A stretch of 64,000 nt of DNA. Source: Stenopsyche tienmushanensis (Eukaryota > Arthropoda > Insecta > Trichoptera > Stenopsychidae). Made by a program: the position numbers and the translations under genes. Every line of letters begins with the position of its first letter. The first letter of the stretch is position 1. A model generated the notes under the pieces. The model had not been told where the DNA came from and searched no databases. It saw only the letters and a list, made by a program, of their open reading frames with translations. The stretch spans positions 558,001-622,000 of the forward strand of contig WACJ01000405.1 in assembly GCA_008973525.1 (NCBI GenBank). The letters are read 5' to 3'. Positions 23,731-36,900 of this stretch are shown in pieces.

Positions 23731-25285
23731 AATACATATATACGATAAAACTTCGTCAATCTAAAAAATGCAAATATGTGATTACGGACCGCCTAAATCC
23801 ATGAGAACAATAAAAAGCTCATTTCCACCAGTAATTGTGAGCCAAGCAAAATCTCAAAAAAGCTAAACATCCAAAGTTTTTGGTCACAACATTTTGGTCT
23901 TCTGTTTAGATTTGAATCAAACATGGATGATGATTTTGTCCTATTGACAAATAATTGGATATGTTCAACCGTTGTTTGTTATTTGAAAATAATTCGTGCG
24001 GTACCCAAATATCGATTCTATTCCTTTTTGGCACTCTTTGAACAATAGAAATGATTCCCATGACAATTCTTTAATTATTTTCTGAAAGTGCTGCGTTTGT
24101 TGTAAAAATTGCTGACCTTAGAACTTCTTTTGAAAATTTATGACTACATCCAAATTATTTAAAACACCATTGACATCCGCTGACGATTAACATTTTTATG
24201 GTGTTTTTGGTTTAAAAAGCTTTGCTAGCTTTCCAGTCTTGATCATAAAAATACAGTATACTATCTGATACGGTCTTTGTTAGTCTGGAGCTTAATATTT
24301 TACTACTTAAAATAAAAAATAATAGTATTAATATTATGTATTTTTCAACGTCAACATAAAATAGTTCCTCAGCTGTCATTTTCATCTACAGCCTAATATT
24401 CTGTAGTCCAAGTTCTTTTTTCTAGCCAATTTTCTTTTAGCCAAGTTATACAGATATTTTGTCCCCATTTATATTTTTCCGTAGTTATTTAACCTCATAT
24501 TTAAAATAATTATTTTTAGATGTATACAATAGACGATTACCGATAAATACATTAAACATATAGATACATTTTTAATCAATTATATTAAAGTTTGATTAAT
24601 AATTTAATAAATAAACAAATAGATGCACAGGCATGATCATCAATTGATCAATTAATTTCGAAGGTAACGTCTTTGGTCTTCAGATCATCAATCGTCTGAT
24701 TATCAACACGTCCAGTACTAATGTTGCGTTTGACTAATATCTCAAATTAAATTAGCTATATTTATACCAAAGTACAAAATAGTGAAAATGGCAAATATAA
24801 GCTAACATAATATCCTAATGACGTTGTAAAAATATTAATACGTAGGCCAATAGTTTAAAAATACTGTATACGGTTGAGTTGACTCATAGAAATACGACTT
24901 TAATATTATATGACATAAAATATATATAAATATATGACTAATAGAGGATGATTTTCCATCATTGTTTAATATTTATTTTTCACAGCTTATTTGGTTTATT
25001 AAGAATCCAAATATTGTGATATTTACCAGTTGTTCCCGGAAATTGAAATTTACAATATAAAAACATCACATAGACTCTCAAGCAAATAGAATTTTCGAAG
25101 AATTTTGCATTAGCAAAATCCAATTATCGACATAAGCTGTATTCATCGGTGATTCTCTGAAATTTCATCGTTCAGCTTATAATATTAAACAAAGCATTTT
25201 GATGAGTATTAACATGTTGTGCTTATTAAATCGAAATTTGCACTCAAGGGCTTCATATTTTTCCTACGAAGTGCCACAGCGTTTG
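23731..25285. other. very AT-rich stretch, nothing recognised
   Basis: Dense stops in all frames. If the terminus at 23669 belongs to a full element, its decayed body would lie here, but I could not identify any of it. Confidence 0.4.
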
Positions 25286-25700
25286 TCATTTATTTTCCAA
25301 TTTTAAAGCTTCTATTGGTTTAATTGTATATTGGGCTTTTGGGGTTTCAATCAAAATGTCAATGGTGGCTAAAAGACAAAGGACACGTTGCGAAACTGTT
25401 TGCAAAGCGGTAGTCAGAGTAGCTAATTCGCATATAAACGCTTTGTGATGATCCCCATGGAGGTTTATTAGCTTCCAATACTGGGAACGCGTGATTACAT
25501 TGGGACCATTCACCTACAAATGCTAGGGTTTCTATACGTTTGTGACCATTGTGGAAGGGCACGTGTGTAAACCGAGTCCTGTGGTCGTCTTGGGGCTCCA
25601 GAAGGTGGGCCCAAGACCGCAGGGATGCCTTATATTTGGTCATGTCAAACCTACATTCATATCGCAAACAACTTGTTTTGGGCACTGACTATTTGCACAC
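25286..25700 (-). pseudogene. unrecognised coding-like patch in two overlapping frames
   Basis: Two adjacent minus-strand frames together cover about 130 codons in a patch visibly GC-richer than its AT-rich surroundings. The upstream one contains FHNGHKRIETLAFVGEWSQ, the downstream one HGDHHKAFICELATLTTALQ and ATIDILIETPKAQYTIKPI before a stop at 25286. The mixed, non-low-complexity composition and the join of two open frames look like a former coding region with one frameshift, perhaps from a retroelement. I recognise neither half and assign no function. Chance cannot be excluded. Confidence 0.3.
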
Positions 25701-27797
25701 GAAGATAAATGTCGTACTGAATTATTACAAACCTTAATTCAAGTTTCTATCGGAATTTTCCAAGTTTATCTAGCAATACTTCTTATTTGCCTACTTAACA
25801 GACAAGTGTAATTTTGTCACAAATTTAAATAAATTCCATCGAAAAACAATCATTAACAGGTCCTTATTTTAGAATATTTTATCGCTTTTTAAATTTTTTC
25901 ATTGCAAAAGGCAGTAAATAGCTTTTTTATAAAGTTTGGCAACAGTTTGTTCCAAATAATGCTAGTTTGTAACCATAACGAAAATGTTTCAAAATCTAAT
26001 TTAAAGCGATGTTTTAAGCTTCTGGAATAAATTTTGACTAGCTCTTCATTTTATGTACTTTTTACAACACGGTTTAGCATTAAATTAGGCTGAACCCTCA
26101 TTTTGTGAATCTAAATAAAATATTAGAGCCATTAATCATGTCGACCAGGACCTTCTATGAACGGCTGATTTGTGACTACATGCAACATGATTTCCTTAGA
26201 AAAATTACAAAAGCAACTATTACAAAATAAATTCGAATCTTCAATACAATTCAATACTAGTCATCAATTGAAATACTTTGATGTTGTGAATATCAACTAA
26301 CAATTATCAACTATGTCGCTGAGGAGATTTCGACAGCATAAAATACCAATTAGCTATTATTTTATTATGAAAATGAGGTTCGTTGAACTGAATAAGCAAT
26401 TTTTCCATTTCAACCCCATTGGAATGAAATGTTGCATCCATGTTATAATTTCAAGTTGCAGCATAATTAATTAAAATATAGGGTGAGCCATAACGTTTTG
26501 CTTTTTTGAAATAACCAATAATAATGTTGAATAGCGAGTGATCATGAGAAAGCTAAGACCTACTCGGGTCATAGTTTGGGTCACAATGACCGCTTACGTT
26601 GACCAAAGCATAAAAATTAAAACATAAATATACAATCAAAGTTCTAAAAAGATATACGCTAGTAATTTGACTGTAGATCTTAGATCCATTAATAATAATA
26701 TAAATATTAATTGATTTTTCTAATTTTTTAAAAAATATTCTGGTTTACATTTAAAGTATCACAGTATGAGTTGCTTGAAATCATATCATCAACACGAATA
26801 AATCTTTTACTGAATGGAAACATTTAAAATTGATTACATTAAGATGTAGAATAATATGGAACAATGTTAGATTATTATTATGCACAAAATATTTACAAAC
26901 ATAGTGATTTTCCTTAAAAAAGTTTTGGAATAAATGTCGCTGATAGATGTGCATATTTTTTGCATCAATATTATTTACCCTCCGTAAATTCTACCCTCGT
27001 TATAATATACACTCGTACATAATACGATTGCATTTACTCGAATGATTCACAAAAATAACAAATAGTCCCCCCTTGCAAATATAACCCAGAGGATCGGATG
27101 ACATCAATTAGAATAACATTAGGGTTGTCATTTAAATTAAAATATAGATTATTATCGATTTATTCAGTATTTTATATATGAAACTTAACAAATAACGCCT
27201 TTTTATGTTTATATTATGGAAGATGATTTTAATTTTCCATAGTTCACTTTTATACCTCTTTTTATATTTATACGCACTGAGGATTTTTTTAATTGTTATA
27301 ATAATTTAAGTGTATCCCTATTTATAAAATATTTCCATGTGCGATTTTGTACTAGACCCGACCCCATAGGGATTTGGACCCCAACAGTATATTCACTAAT
27401 CGCGTAATAATATATAAAATGCTGGATGGATGTTAGGGTATCCTGGAGGGACTGCGCCTAGGGACTCTCACCTATCCGAAATAGCAAAATGAAAGGGGAC
27501 AAGATAGACCTGTCGATCCTCCTCCTTTGTGAGGATGTCACATCAATTTTAAGGCATTATTGAATTAATGCCCTTCCGCATAGACCTTATTTTATACCGC
27601 GCTTAACAAGTTTATTTGCTCATTAAAAAGATACCCGACCGAAAACAAGGACCTAAACAATATATCTACATGTAAGGCAATCGAATTATTTTAGGTGTGT
27701 GCAAAATTTATGCAAAGATTATGTGGATCTCGTGATAAGTCGTGAAAATACTTTATTTAAAGACGCTTTTCTATTTAATATATTGGTATAAATCTAT
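25701..27797. other. gene-free AT-rich stretch
   Basis: No gene or repeat copy recognised. AGGGTGAGCCATAACGTT at about 26482 has the look of a transposon terminus, but no partner was found. Confidence 0.4.
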
Positions 27798-28380
27798 ATC
27801 TTCCACACAAATGCACTTTTTTCTCAGGACCGCGTAGTATGAGTGAAGCTTGTATGTCAATAAATGAACCGTTACACTGTTGATAAGACAAAATATTTTT
27901 TTTATTTCTGCGCATAAACATAAACAATACATATAATACAATTTTAGCAACAAAATAATGCATTTGATGAAGCTTAAAATCGATAAGCTTGGGCCGATCG
28001 ATACAAGAGCATTTCAAATACGGACAAATTCCATTATAATTTTAATATTTATTTTGTCATGATCTGTTGATAATTGATGTGATGATTCTCTTGTTTATAC
28101 TCTATGTAAAAAATCGAAATAATGACTTCAATAAATAATTATATTGTATTTGAAGTATAAGCAAAGGATTAAAAATGGAACGCTGTGGATTTCTTTTCGC
28201 AATATTTGAAAATATTTAGACGTGTATGGGTACCTTTACAATACGACCTTACCTTCGATGTACTAGTTTATAATGAGACGCAAGACACACTCCCCGTCTC
28301 TTTCTGCAATTCTTTATCATTCGAGTCCGTTCGCAGCATGTGCGAGATTCCTCATCAACGGGTTAATATGAATCATTAGC
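27798..28380 (+). repeat. dispersed repeat, uninterrupted copy
   Basis: The first part (about 27798-27970) aligns with 40198-40378. Shared blocks are CCACACAAAT, GAAGCTTGTAT against AAAGCTTGTAT, ACACTGTTGATA, ACATAAACAATACA and CAAAATAATGCATTTG. The last part (about 28212-28355) aligns with 41244-41380, sharing ATTTAGACGTGTA, ACGACCTT and ATGAGACGCAAGA. The middle 240 bases have no counterpart in the other copy. No coding content is recognised; the family is unknown to me. Confidence 0.7.
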
Positions 28381-29689
28381 ATATTTTATTGATTTTATAT
28401 TATAATACGTATTGCTTTTATATATATATATAAGTCAAAAAATATAAGATGTTTTTGTATGACAAAAATCATTCTTAGGCCGTTTTATAAATCAACTGCT
28501 TAAGCATGGCGTTTATATTAATTATGTATCAATCAAAAAAACAGAAAAATATTATTTTGAGGTATAATATGCCCGCAAGCAAAATTCATGATTGAATGGT
28601 TTCAAAATGTTTTAGTGGGATATCCATACAACCGTTGGCTAGAACAATCGAAGCGCCCTTAAAAATCGCTGTGAAAATTTCACATGAACCTGCCATTTTA
28701 CAATTTTGCATCAAAAGGATTTCGCTCGCATGAAAAATTTTATATTATAAGCCGAGCATTGAATGAAATTTCAAACATATTGTACATAATATTGGAACGA
28801 CGCGCTTCTGGCCAGTTTTGATTTTGGATTTTACGGAACGCTGGCAATTCCATTGAAATCATCCACTGCACCTGAAAATGGCCTGAAAAACAATGCATTT
28901 TGTGATGTAAACCAGGGTGCAAAACTCCACCTCTTCTGAATATGAAATAAACGCATAATTTCGGACATTTTTATTCCATGAAAATATTTTCCCAAAGTAA
29001 TGTAAAATTCATGCATGCAAGAAAAATCGCGATTTTCGCCTATATTTTTACATGTTGAAATATTAATTGTATACCAACTAGCATCTCATATACTTCTTTT
29101 AGTTATTTTTTTTTTAGTCAACTATGTCTTTTATTTTATTCAATATACTTCCATTTTTGGCAGCTTTGTCCATTGCCATTATAATAATTTGATCAATTTT
29201 TCTTAATCATGGATTCTTTTGTGTCTATTTATAATAGCACATTGCTAAGGAAGACATTAACATCAATGTTACAAAGCTAAAGGTAGTAAATCATATTTTC
29301 TTGTCTAAAAGGATAGTCAATGAGATCTAAAAGATATTAAATATGCCGAGAGATTTTTCTCATAAATGTTGACACAAATATCATATTCCATAATGCTAAT
29401 GGATAGTTATTAATATATCATTCATAAAATTATCCATATATGATCATAGATATTAAATTGGCAGCTAGAACTTTCTTAGCAAAAGAAAATAAGCGTGGTG
29501 TTGAATACAAAGTGGTGAAAGACAAACTTGGCTTTCTACTCCATGAAATGGAGTTTTGGGATCTTAAATGATTTTTTTTCTTTACATGTCATTCGAAATC
29601 CTGAACTTAGTATGGTTTTTCATCCTAAATAGCTATATCATAAGAAACTTTTATGAAAGCTTTTTAATAGTGGTATTGATAGAACTTGA
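28381..29689. other. gene-free stretch
   Basis: Short frames only. A (TA)n run of seven units is at about 28421-28434. Confidence 0.45.
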
Positions 29690-29842
29690 AATAAACAATG
29701 AAAATCTATGGTAGGTACATTGTATGAAAGCACAAAATGTATAGGATGCAAATAAATGGAGTGAGCTCAGTATAGATAAATGGAAGTAAATTGGAGAAGC
29801 CTTTGTCCTTTTGTAGTCTAATAAATTGATGATGATGATGGG
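29690..29842 (+). mobile_element. 3' tail of an RTE-like non-LTR retrotransposon
   Basis: Plus-strand translation of about 29750-29830 gives KWSELSIDKWK and then IGEAFVLL before an in-frame stop, followed by SNKL and a (GAT)4 run at 29828-29840. The pattern W.ELA.DR..W..IGEAFV..W followed directly by GATGAT repeats is how the C-terminus and 3' end of RTE-type elements look in insects. AATAAATTGATGATG at the end also fits their short tandem 3' tails. Only the last 50 or so codons are left, with stops. The assignment rests on recalled family patterns, not on a search. Confidence 0.45.
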
Positions 29843-32800
29843 CGAGCCATATTGCAAAGGATTTATCTTCGTACAAAATTAGGTTCCTTCAAACTTTTAA
29901 ATTTATTGCATTGGCCCCACTTTCTCAAAATAGCTTTATTGCTTCCATTTATTAACAAAAAAGGTCGTGTCCAAAATAGTAACATTTGTTGACCATAATG
30001 CTAGACCGCAGTCACATTTGCCGAAACTACCCCCCCAAAGAGGAAAAACGCTGTTTCTCCATAAACCCTGACAATAACTACTCGTATATATTTCTTCTCC
30101 GGATGATGTTGAGAGTCGAGGACACTCCAACCCTTTTTTTCAACCCCGCCGGTAGACTTTGCGATTACAACTTTACATGTTCAAAGGATTCTCGAAAGAT
30201 ATTTCCTTGCTTCCACTCCTGTACGTTTGTAAATAAATTCTTAGAAATAAACAACGACCGGAGGAGAGATGTTTCTCCACCATTCTGTCCTATTCTAAGC
30301 CGTCTCCTCCGAGTACATCCCGACGAAATAAAGTCTAATATAAAGGGCTTCATTCCAATTATACATCCACCTCCTTTGAGCAGACGAACGAGCCATTGTT
30401 GAAATTTAGCGTGTTTATACAAAATGTGTATCACCTTGCTTTATATCGTCTTTCTACGAAAGAATCGATGTTTTGATATGCGAAGTTAATGCCGAGAATT
30501 TCCTTAATTCAGAAATGGAATTTGTACAGCCCTTGGGCGCTTTGTCCTACTAATCGACTTGCTTAAAGGACTTTCCTCAATTAGTTTATCCAAATTACTC
30601 TTTAAAAATATTTCGTCTTTAAACCAATTTGAACAAACAACGTCCATTTTCCATTGCCTTATTTTATATAAACAAATTTGTGATAAAAAATTCTGTCAAA
30701 AAATACGTTTTAAGATAAATTGTATGGATAGATTGATTCCAATAGATGGAATTTAAATGCAGGCCAAGTAAATCACTCATAGTTATACAAATTTACATTG
30801 GACTTCATGCGAAGATGCATGATTTTTAGTTTGAACTTTTGAAACATAAAAATAATTTATAAATGCTAAAACTTTTAGTCAATATGCTATGTACAGCACC
30901 TTTTGAAATGCTGTAACAATAACTGTCATCTATTCCTCAGTTCAGGTGCTTCTGGGTCTATCCTCGTATTTCTGTTTCTATAATATTGGGCTTCATCACT
31001 TTTTGTATTTTATTATGCTGATACGCACACCTCATGTTAAAAAATTATTTTATATTTATATAAAATTCAGCAGAAGCAATTTTCTACATTTTTCAAACAG
31101 TCACAAGTAGTTGTAGTGGTCACGAAATTCTACAGTGTAAAAAAGTCATTATGATAATCCTACGTGCATTCCAAAATGAAGCAGATTAATATTGTTGACA
31201 TCGTTAGCATGGAGTAAATTTAAAGCAACGTCCATGTCGTAGGGCTTATCTCCACGTCATATTCACATTTTTCAAAATGCAGGCAGTAAATCAATATCCA
31301 CGTGCAAAATTGACCCCTAAACTTGTAGTGTAAAAAAATGGGTTAATGACAAAATGGGTGGGTCGAATCGTGGCCGTAATTAATCATGCGCTATAATTGG
31401 AAAATGTTGGGACCCAAACAATCTTGTGTCGTTATATCGAATATCTTTGAACGAAAATGTCATGAAATCATTGTGAAAAACATTGATTATGTGAAATTAT
31501 AATCTTTCTTTCGTTGTAATAATTGAGCGTTCTGAGAGAAATACGAACTTACAAACGCCTGTAAAATTAATGATGTATCAATTTTGATATATTTGTCTGA
31601 TTGTCTCTCAAAAACAAGGCTTAAAACACTCATTGACGTGTTATAATAACACATTAGACGTTGTTGAAAACAATAATATAAAAATATTTTAAGCTTTTAA
31701 TCCGAATCGGTCATTCGTTTAATGTATTTTTTCTCCTCTCTGTTGTAATCTACGCACTGTAAATTTTTATGATCGCATTCTTCTGTAGGGCCAATATTGT
31801 TGCAAAAACTGAGCCTTAAAGCGCCGCAGCAGTACAAAAGGGCTGAAAAAAAGGAACCTGATTAACTTAATGGAAATATTGTGTACAAAATGAGCTGCTG
31901 AATTTTAAATGCTTTAATAATTAAAATTATATTATTATTATGGAAATGCTTGCAAATCAGGTCGGTTAATTAATGGTCATAGCTTGCACGACTTAATGGC
32001 CTCATTATGATAAATAAGAATAAGCTCTGCTCCGCCTTCATCGAATATTTAGCAAGTCTATTGGACTATCAGGGAAAATTAGCTTAGAAAATTTTGGAGA
32101 AAATCCGAAAGTTGTGGAATAAAGAGAATTTTTTATCGCTTTATTAAAACACAAAATGAAGGGCTGTATTTAAAATAATAATCGAGGGCTCTTTAATATA
32201 AACGCCCAATAAATTAAAATCGGTCTCACTCTTTGTGGGATGCTGTGTGAGATAAGCCAAATGTCTGGAAGTTTTAACACATTCTGAGCCGCTATGTATG
32301 AGTCCATGCGAGTATTGAAGAATTTGCAAAATAAAACTTTCATTATAAAAAAATAATACAATTCTTATGCTAGCAGCCATATTTAAACGAAATTTTTCAA
32401 AATAATTTACATTTAGATCCAATAATTGATAGTTTTACTAGATTAAGTATTATTATATGTCTAATGAGGTAAATAATAGTCTTTAATTTTTTCAAAAATA
32501 TACATGTTGAAATTTAATGTATAAAAAATATCTCTCATGTCAATATTTTATTTCATAAATACATAAGCTTAACTAGTACTTTAACCATATGTTTATTTTA
32601 AAAGGATATTTCCAAATATCTCAAAGCACCCCTCTGTATATGGAGTGATGACTGAAGAGCCTGTATGGTTCGTTGGCGGTAAGCCTTTTCTGCTTTTAGC
32701 TTTCGATTCAGGCATTGGAAATTCTTTTGAAACCAAAATTATTTATGTAAAAGTAAAATATCGCCGATAAAGAGAAAAAGAAACACAGACAAAGTGCTGA

Positions 32801-35800
32801 AACAACACTGCATCTAACATTATTAGAATAAAGCCATACATTTCACTAAAAGCTGACCCTCGTCTATGGAGCTGTCGATTTGCTAAGCCTTAGCCCTTTT
32901 AGCTGAATTTCCAGATTCTGTTGCTTTTAGCGTTTTTCGTCGATGGGCCCCGAGAACAGTGCCTGTATTGTGGCATATTTTCGCCATATTGACACAGAAA
33001 GTCAGGACGAGCTTAAAAAGTTGAGCAATTTATGAGGCCCCCGGGGGTAGTAGAGCATGATAGCCAACGCAAAATTAACTACCCCCGAAGTGATCGAAGT
33101 CGATCAATAAAAAGTTTTACCTAACTAATAATTGTCTTGCAAAAGAATACTGAAACTCATCACGTACTAAGAATATCGATCTGTCCATTGGTCCATTACT
33201 ATTTGAAGCGCATAGTTAGAGCATTTAATATTCTATAATTTAGAGTATGTATCCTATTTTGAATGAAATTAAAACATTCATGAGCATTTCGCAATCTGCT
33301 GAGAGTTTCAAGAGAACATATCAAGGCTTTATAAGCTATCAATAATGCATTGAGGAAAGATTTATCTGACACATTATTTGCATCCTAGATGCTAATGGCG
33401 AGAGGTAAATAATCAATCACCTTATCTACTTGGATACTCCAGATACAGGATATTCGCAAAATATGTTCACTTCTGAGATTATTAATATTCAAACCATGAG
33501 AAACATCCTACATTTCTCTAATTAATTAAATCACGTATTAATGACAATTTTCGATTATATTTTCAATATAAATAAAATTTTCACACAAATTTAATTTCAT
33601 ACATCAACGAGCTATTTTTTTATAAATTACTAGTACCCGGTATGCATTGCGATGTCACATGCGCTCAATAAAAATTTGAAAAGAAACGCAGTAGTATAGT
33701 TAGGCGGTATATTGCTATTGGGTATGCATAGCGCGAGCTGAAATGTTTTTTTTTTAAGTTTGCATGCATTCTTTCTCATTTTGAAAACTGTCTTAATGTA
33801 AAAACATTTTTGAATACACGCCCAATAACTCACCAATGTTTTATTGCAATCAAATGAATGGTATAAGAATGTATACCAAGCAAACCCCTCGATCTGCGAC
33901 ACACATTCATTTTTATTTATATATAAGATGATGCTGATTTTATAAGTTTTCGCTTTCTCATCCCCAATTTAACTCATCTCAAAAAAAATTCTAAGATTAT
34001 TAATACAATTGGTCACCTATAAATAAATGAATTTGCTATAGTTATGATTTAAGTAGTAATAATTCTACACTAATGTAACCACAAATAAAGACCCATGATA
34101 TGAGTAAAGGGTTAAAATAACAGCACAATCGATATAACACAAAGCTAAATATATCTTTACTGCTCAAATTATATCCAAAGTTTCATGGCTTTTTTTTTCA
34201 AATATAAGCCACCATAAATTAAATTTGGAAATTCTTACGATGATAAAATATTTCGGGGAGGAATTTTTTAAGCATTCAAATGCTTATATTTTATTAAAAA
34301 TATATTTTGCATTATGAGATCAAGTCTTGGCGTATTTAAATTATTTTTTTTCCTTTTTGAAAAATTGCTTTCGCATCAGTATAAATTTATCTTTTTGACG
34401 TATTCATTTCGTTTGAGGATATTAAAATATTTGATCGCATGCTTGGAATCTTTGCCAATAAATTTGCATCAAAATACAGGGGTTTTATCTTATTTGGCCG
34501 GCGTCACTTTTTATGCACGCGCCATATATTATTCATTATTTTTAGAAAAAAGGGCTTTGCATGAATATTCAAGTCTCATATTTTGAGTGAACGCTCCCCC
34601 ATGGCCCCCTTCTATTGTAGTGTTTTCGCTAAGTTTTTTTTTTATTCAATCACCATTTCTGCGGGATGGTATTCATCTCTTTTTATACATATCGCGGGGC
34701 CACCGACTATTTTATCCATTTCCATATTTCCATCGACGTGGAGGCAGTCAGTTTTTCGGCCCCCCCTTCTATAGTGAAAATGGTATATCGCAATGAATTT
34801 TCACCCACCTCTTTGTGTCAACTCAGAAAATGTAAGCGTTCAGACATGATGCTTTGAAAAAAATATTCATCTTGTGACATGTCACCGTAGACCTAGGCCA
34901 GGGCCCCAGTCACATAGTAATCCCCAGGGCAGGTGTGAACTTTTGCAGACAATTCCCTTTAATAACGTCATGTTCCTCGTTCAAACCATCCTCTCCTTTC
35001 TTGATACTTTCACGGAGACGAAATGCTAAAAATTTTCGGTCTTTACTCATATTATAGGAAATATTTACGCTGTCATGTTTTAAAACCTTGCCGAAAAATT
35101 CTCAAAACATCCCTTACGTGTGAAGATTTATAAGAATTGAATTTTTTTTTCTTCATAGGAACATATCAAAAAATCTTTCAATATTTTAAGGCACACGTCT
35201 TTTTTCTTCATAATGATCCTAGAAAAAGAAAAAAGAAATATTTTTAAGCTACCTTTTCATAAACTTTTGTATAGGATCATTGCCGACAACTATTGCATGG
35301 TTAGGTATATAGCTTACACCAAAACGATCAAACTCAAATGCCAAAATGGGCCAAAATAAAAAGTTTAAGTTTAAAAGGTGGGCCACAAACAAATCAATTT
35401 TTCATAGAAACGTACAGAAAAGTTTGTTTTGCGGAATTGGTACTTAAGAGGCCCTTAGCCCAATTTTAGTTTGAGGCCCCTGAACCCAATCAGCTCCCAA
35501 TAAATGCAATTTCTTATTACAATTTCCTTATTATGCGACATAAAGGCAGAGAAAGACCTAGTATTTCAATTGAAGATTGATATTTCAATTATGATGCCGC
35601 ATAAAAATAAAATCATGTATTTCAAAGGATGAACATATTTTTTGAACAAATTTTTAGATCTCTTGTATTAGTTGGTAAATCAAAAACTTTTTAAAGGGCC
35701 TTAAAGTTTTGAGGTCCGAAGCATGAGTGCATTCTACGCCTACAGGTAAATCCACCACTGGTACAAAAATGAAAAAGAACAATCTTTAGACAAACTTTAA

Positions 35801-36762
35801 GCTGACTGTCCATGGGCACTTCGCATCTCTTTTCTACCTTTATTTATTTAGTTATTTTTTTAGTCATTAAGCCATGTGCATCGTCCTTATTATCCCGGGC
35901 CTTTTTTCATAATTCCATACTTGTGATATCTGTCTCGTATAACGAGCTTTATTAAAACCGAAGTACACTTAAACCTTTTTTGTGCGATAATCGCACAAAA
36001 AAAGATATGACTTACATAGAAAAAGTAACGTTGCGTTCCATGGATTTTAAATACCGCATAACTTTGAAACAGCTTTATAAAATATATCCAAAATCGCATT
36101 AAAAAAGTCAATAAAAAAAACAGGAAAACAATAAGGTAACTAAAAATAACATTTTTGGTAGAATTTAAAGGACGTCTTGCGTCATTAATAAAATTTTAAG
36201 AATGTCTGACATTTGGTATCTTAAATACCAGACATCTACTAGAGAAATACTAATTATTTTAATTACAAACTATCATCGCTGTATGATAATTGCGATTTTC
36301 GATATATCTCAATAGAAGAAATAGTACACCCAGTGTCAATGTCATCATTATTCTGTGTAGATTTTCTCTTTCCAACAATATAATTCATAATCAGTAAAGA
36401 TGTTACTTTAGTCCCAAACTCAAAAAATAAATAAATCACAAAATGGCAACTGTTTAAAAAAAAACCAATCAGTCATTTTTGGGCCTTATTTTGTCACAGT
36501 ATTTTTTTAAAAATAGCTAAAAAAATATATTTGTACATAAATCTGGTAGGAATAATAAATGGTTATATAGAAAAGATTTGTACCCAGTTTGAAGTAAATT
36601 AATAAGTTAAAACTTGCGATATCATGTCAAGCGTGTTGAAAAAAGTAGCTTCGAGAAAAACGCGTTTAAGATTTCGTTATCACTTTGACGTACACAGCCG
36701 TAAAATTCCGTCATGCGTCAGCATATAATACTTGCTTTTTGCGTCAGATAAGTGTTTGATGT
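29843..36762. other. 7-kb stretch with no gene recognised
   Basis: All frames are within chance length, including a 138-codon plus-strand frame at 29986-30402 without any domain. A perfect hairpin lies at 35976-36003 (a 12-base stem of T6-GTGCGA with a 3-base loop). GGTAAATCCACCACTG at about 35746-35761 resembles the terminus of hAT-like elements but lacks a partner. Confidence 0.4.
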
Positions 36763-36900
36763 TTTAGCAATGGTTTAACTCCAATTTTACGTTCATAAAT
36801 TGCGAAAATCGTTATTCCAGACGTGTGCGTCAACTTGTTATGGTAGGACCCGCCAAGTTGCCGCGTCACTAAAATAGCTTCAACTCCGTAAGTAGTTAGA
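36763..36900 (+). repeat. dispersed repeat, copy 2 (first copy at 1.03 kb)
   Basis: Starts TTTTAGCAATGGTTTAACTC and aligns in the same orientation with 1026-1102. The stretch continues through TTCCAGACG into a CpG-containing patch (CCGCCAAGTTGCCGCG) that the first copy does not share. Element type unknown. Confidence 0.55.

Noticed and set aside
29986..30402. 138-codon plus-strand frame
   Set aside because: Length near the chance maximum, no domain, and an overlapping frame on the other strand of similar quality.
31119..31180. Minus-strand FWNARRIIIMTFLH resembles the mariner FWDACRIIIIDYL motif
   Set aside because: Only one short block matches; neighbouring expected motifs are absent, so it may be coincidence.
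35730..35762. GCCTACAGGTAAATCCACCACTG resembles a hAT-like terminus
   Set aside because: No partner end, no 8-bp target duplication and no transposase pieces were found.
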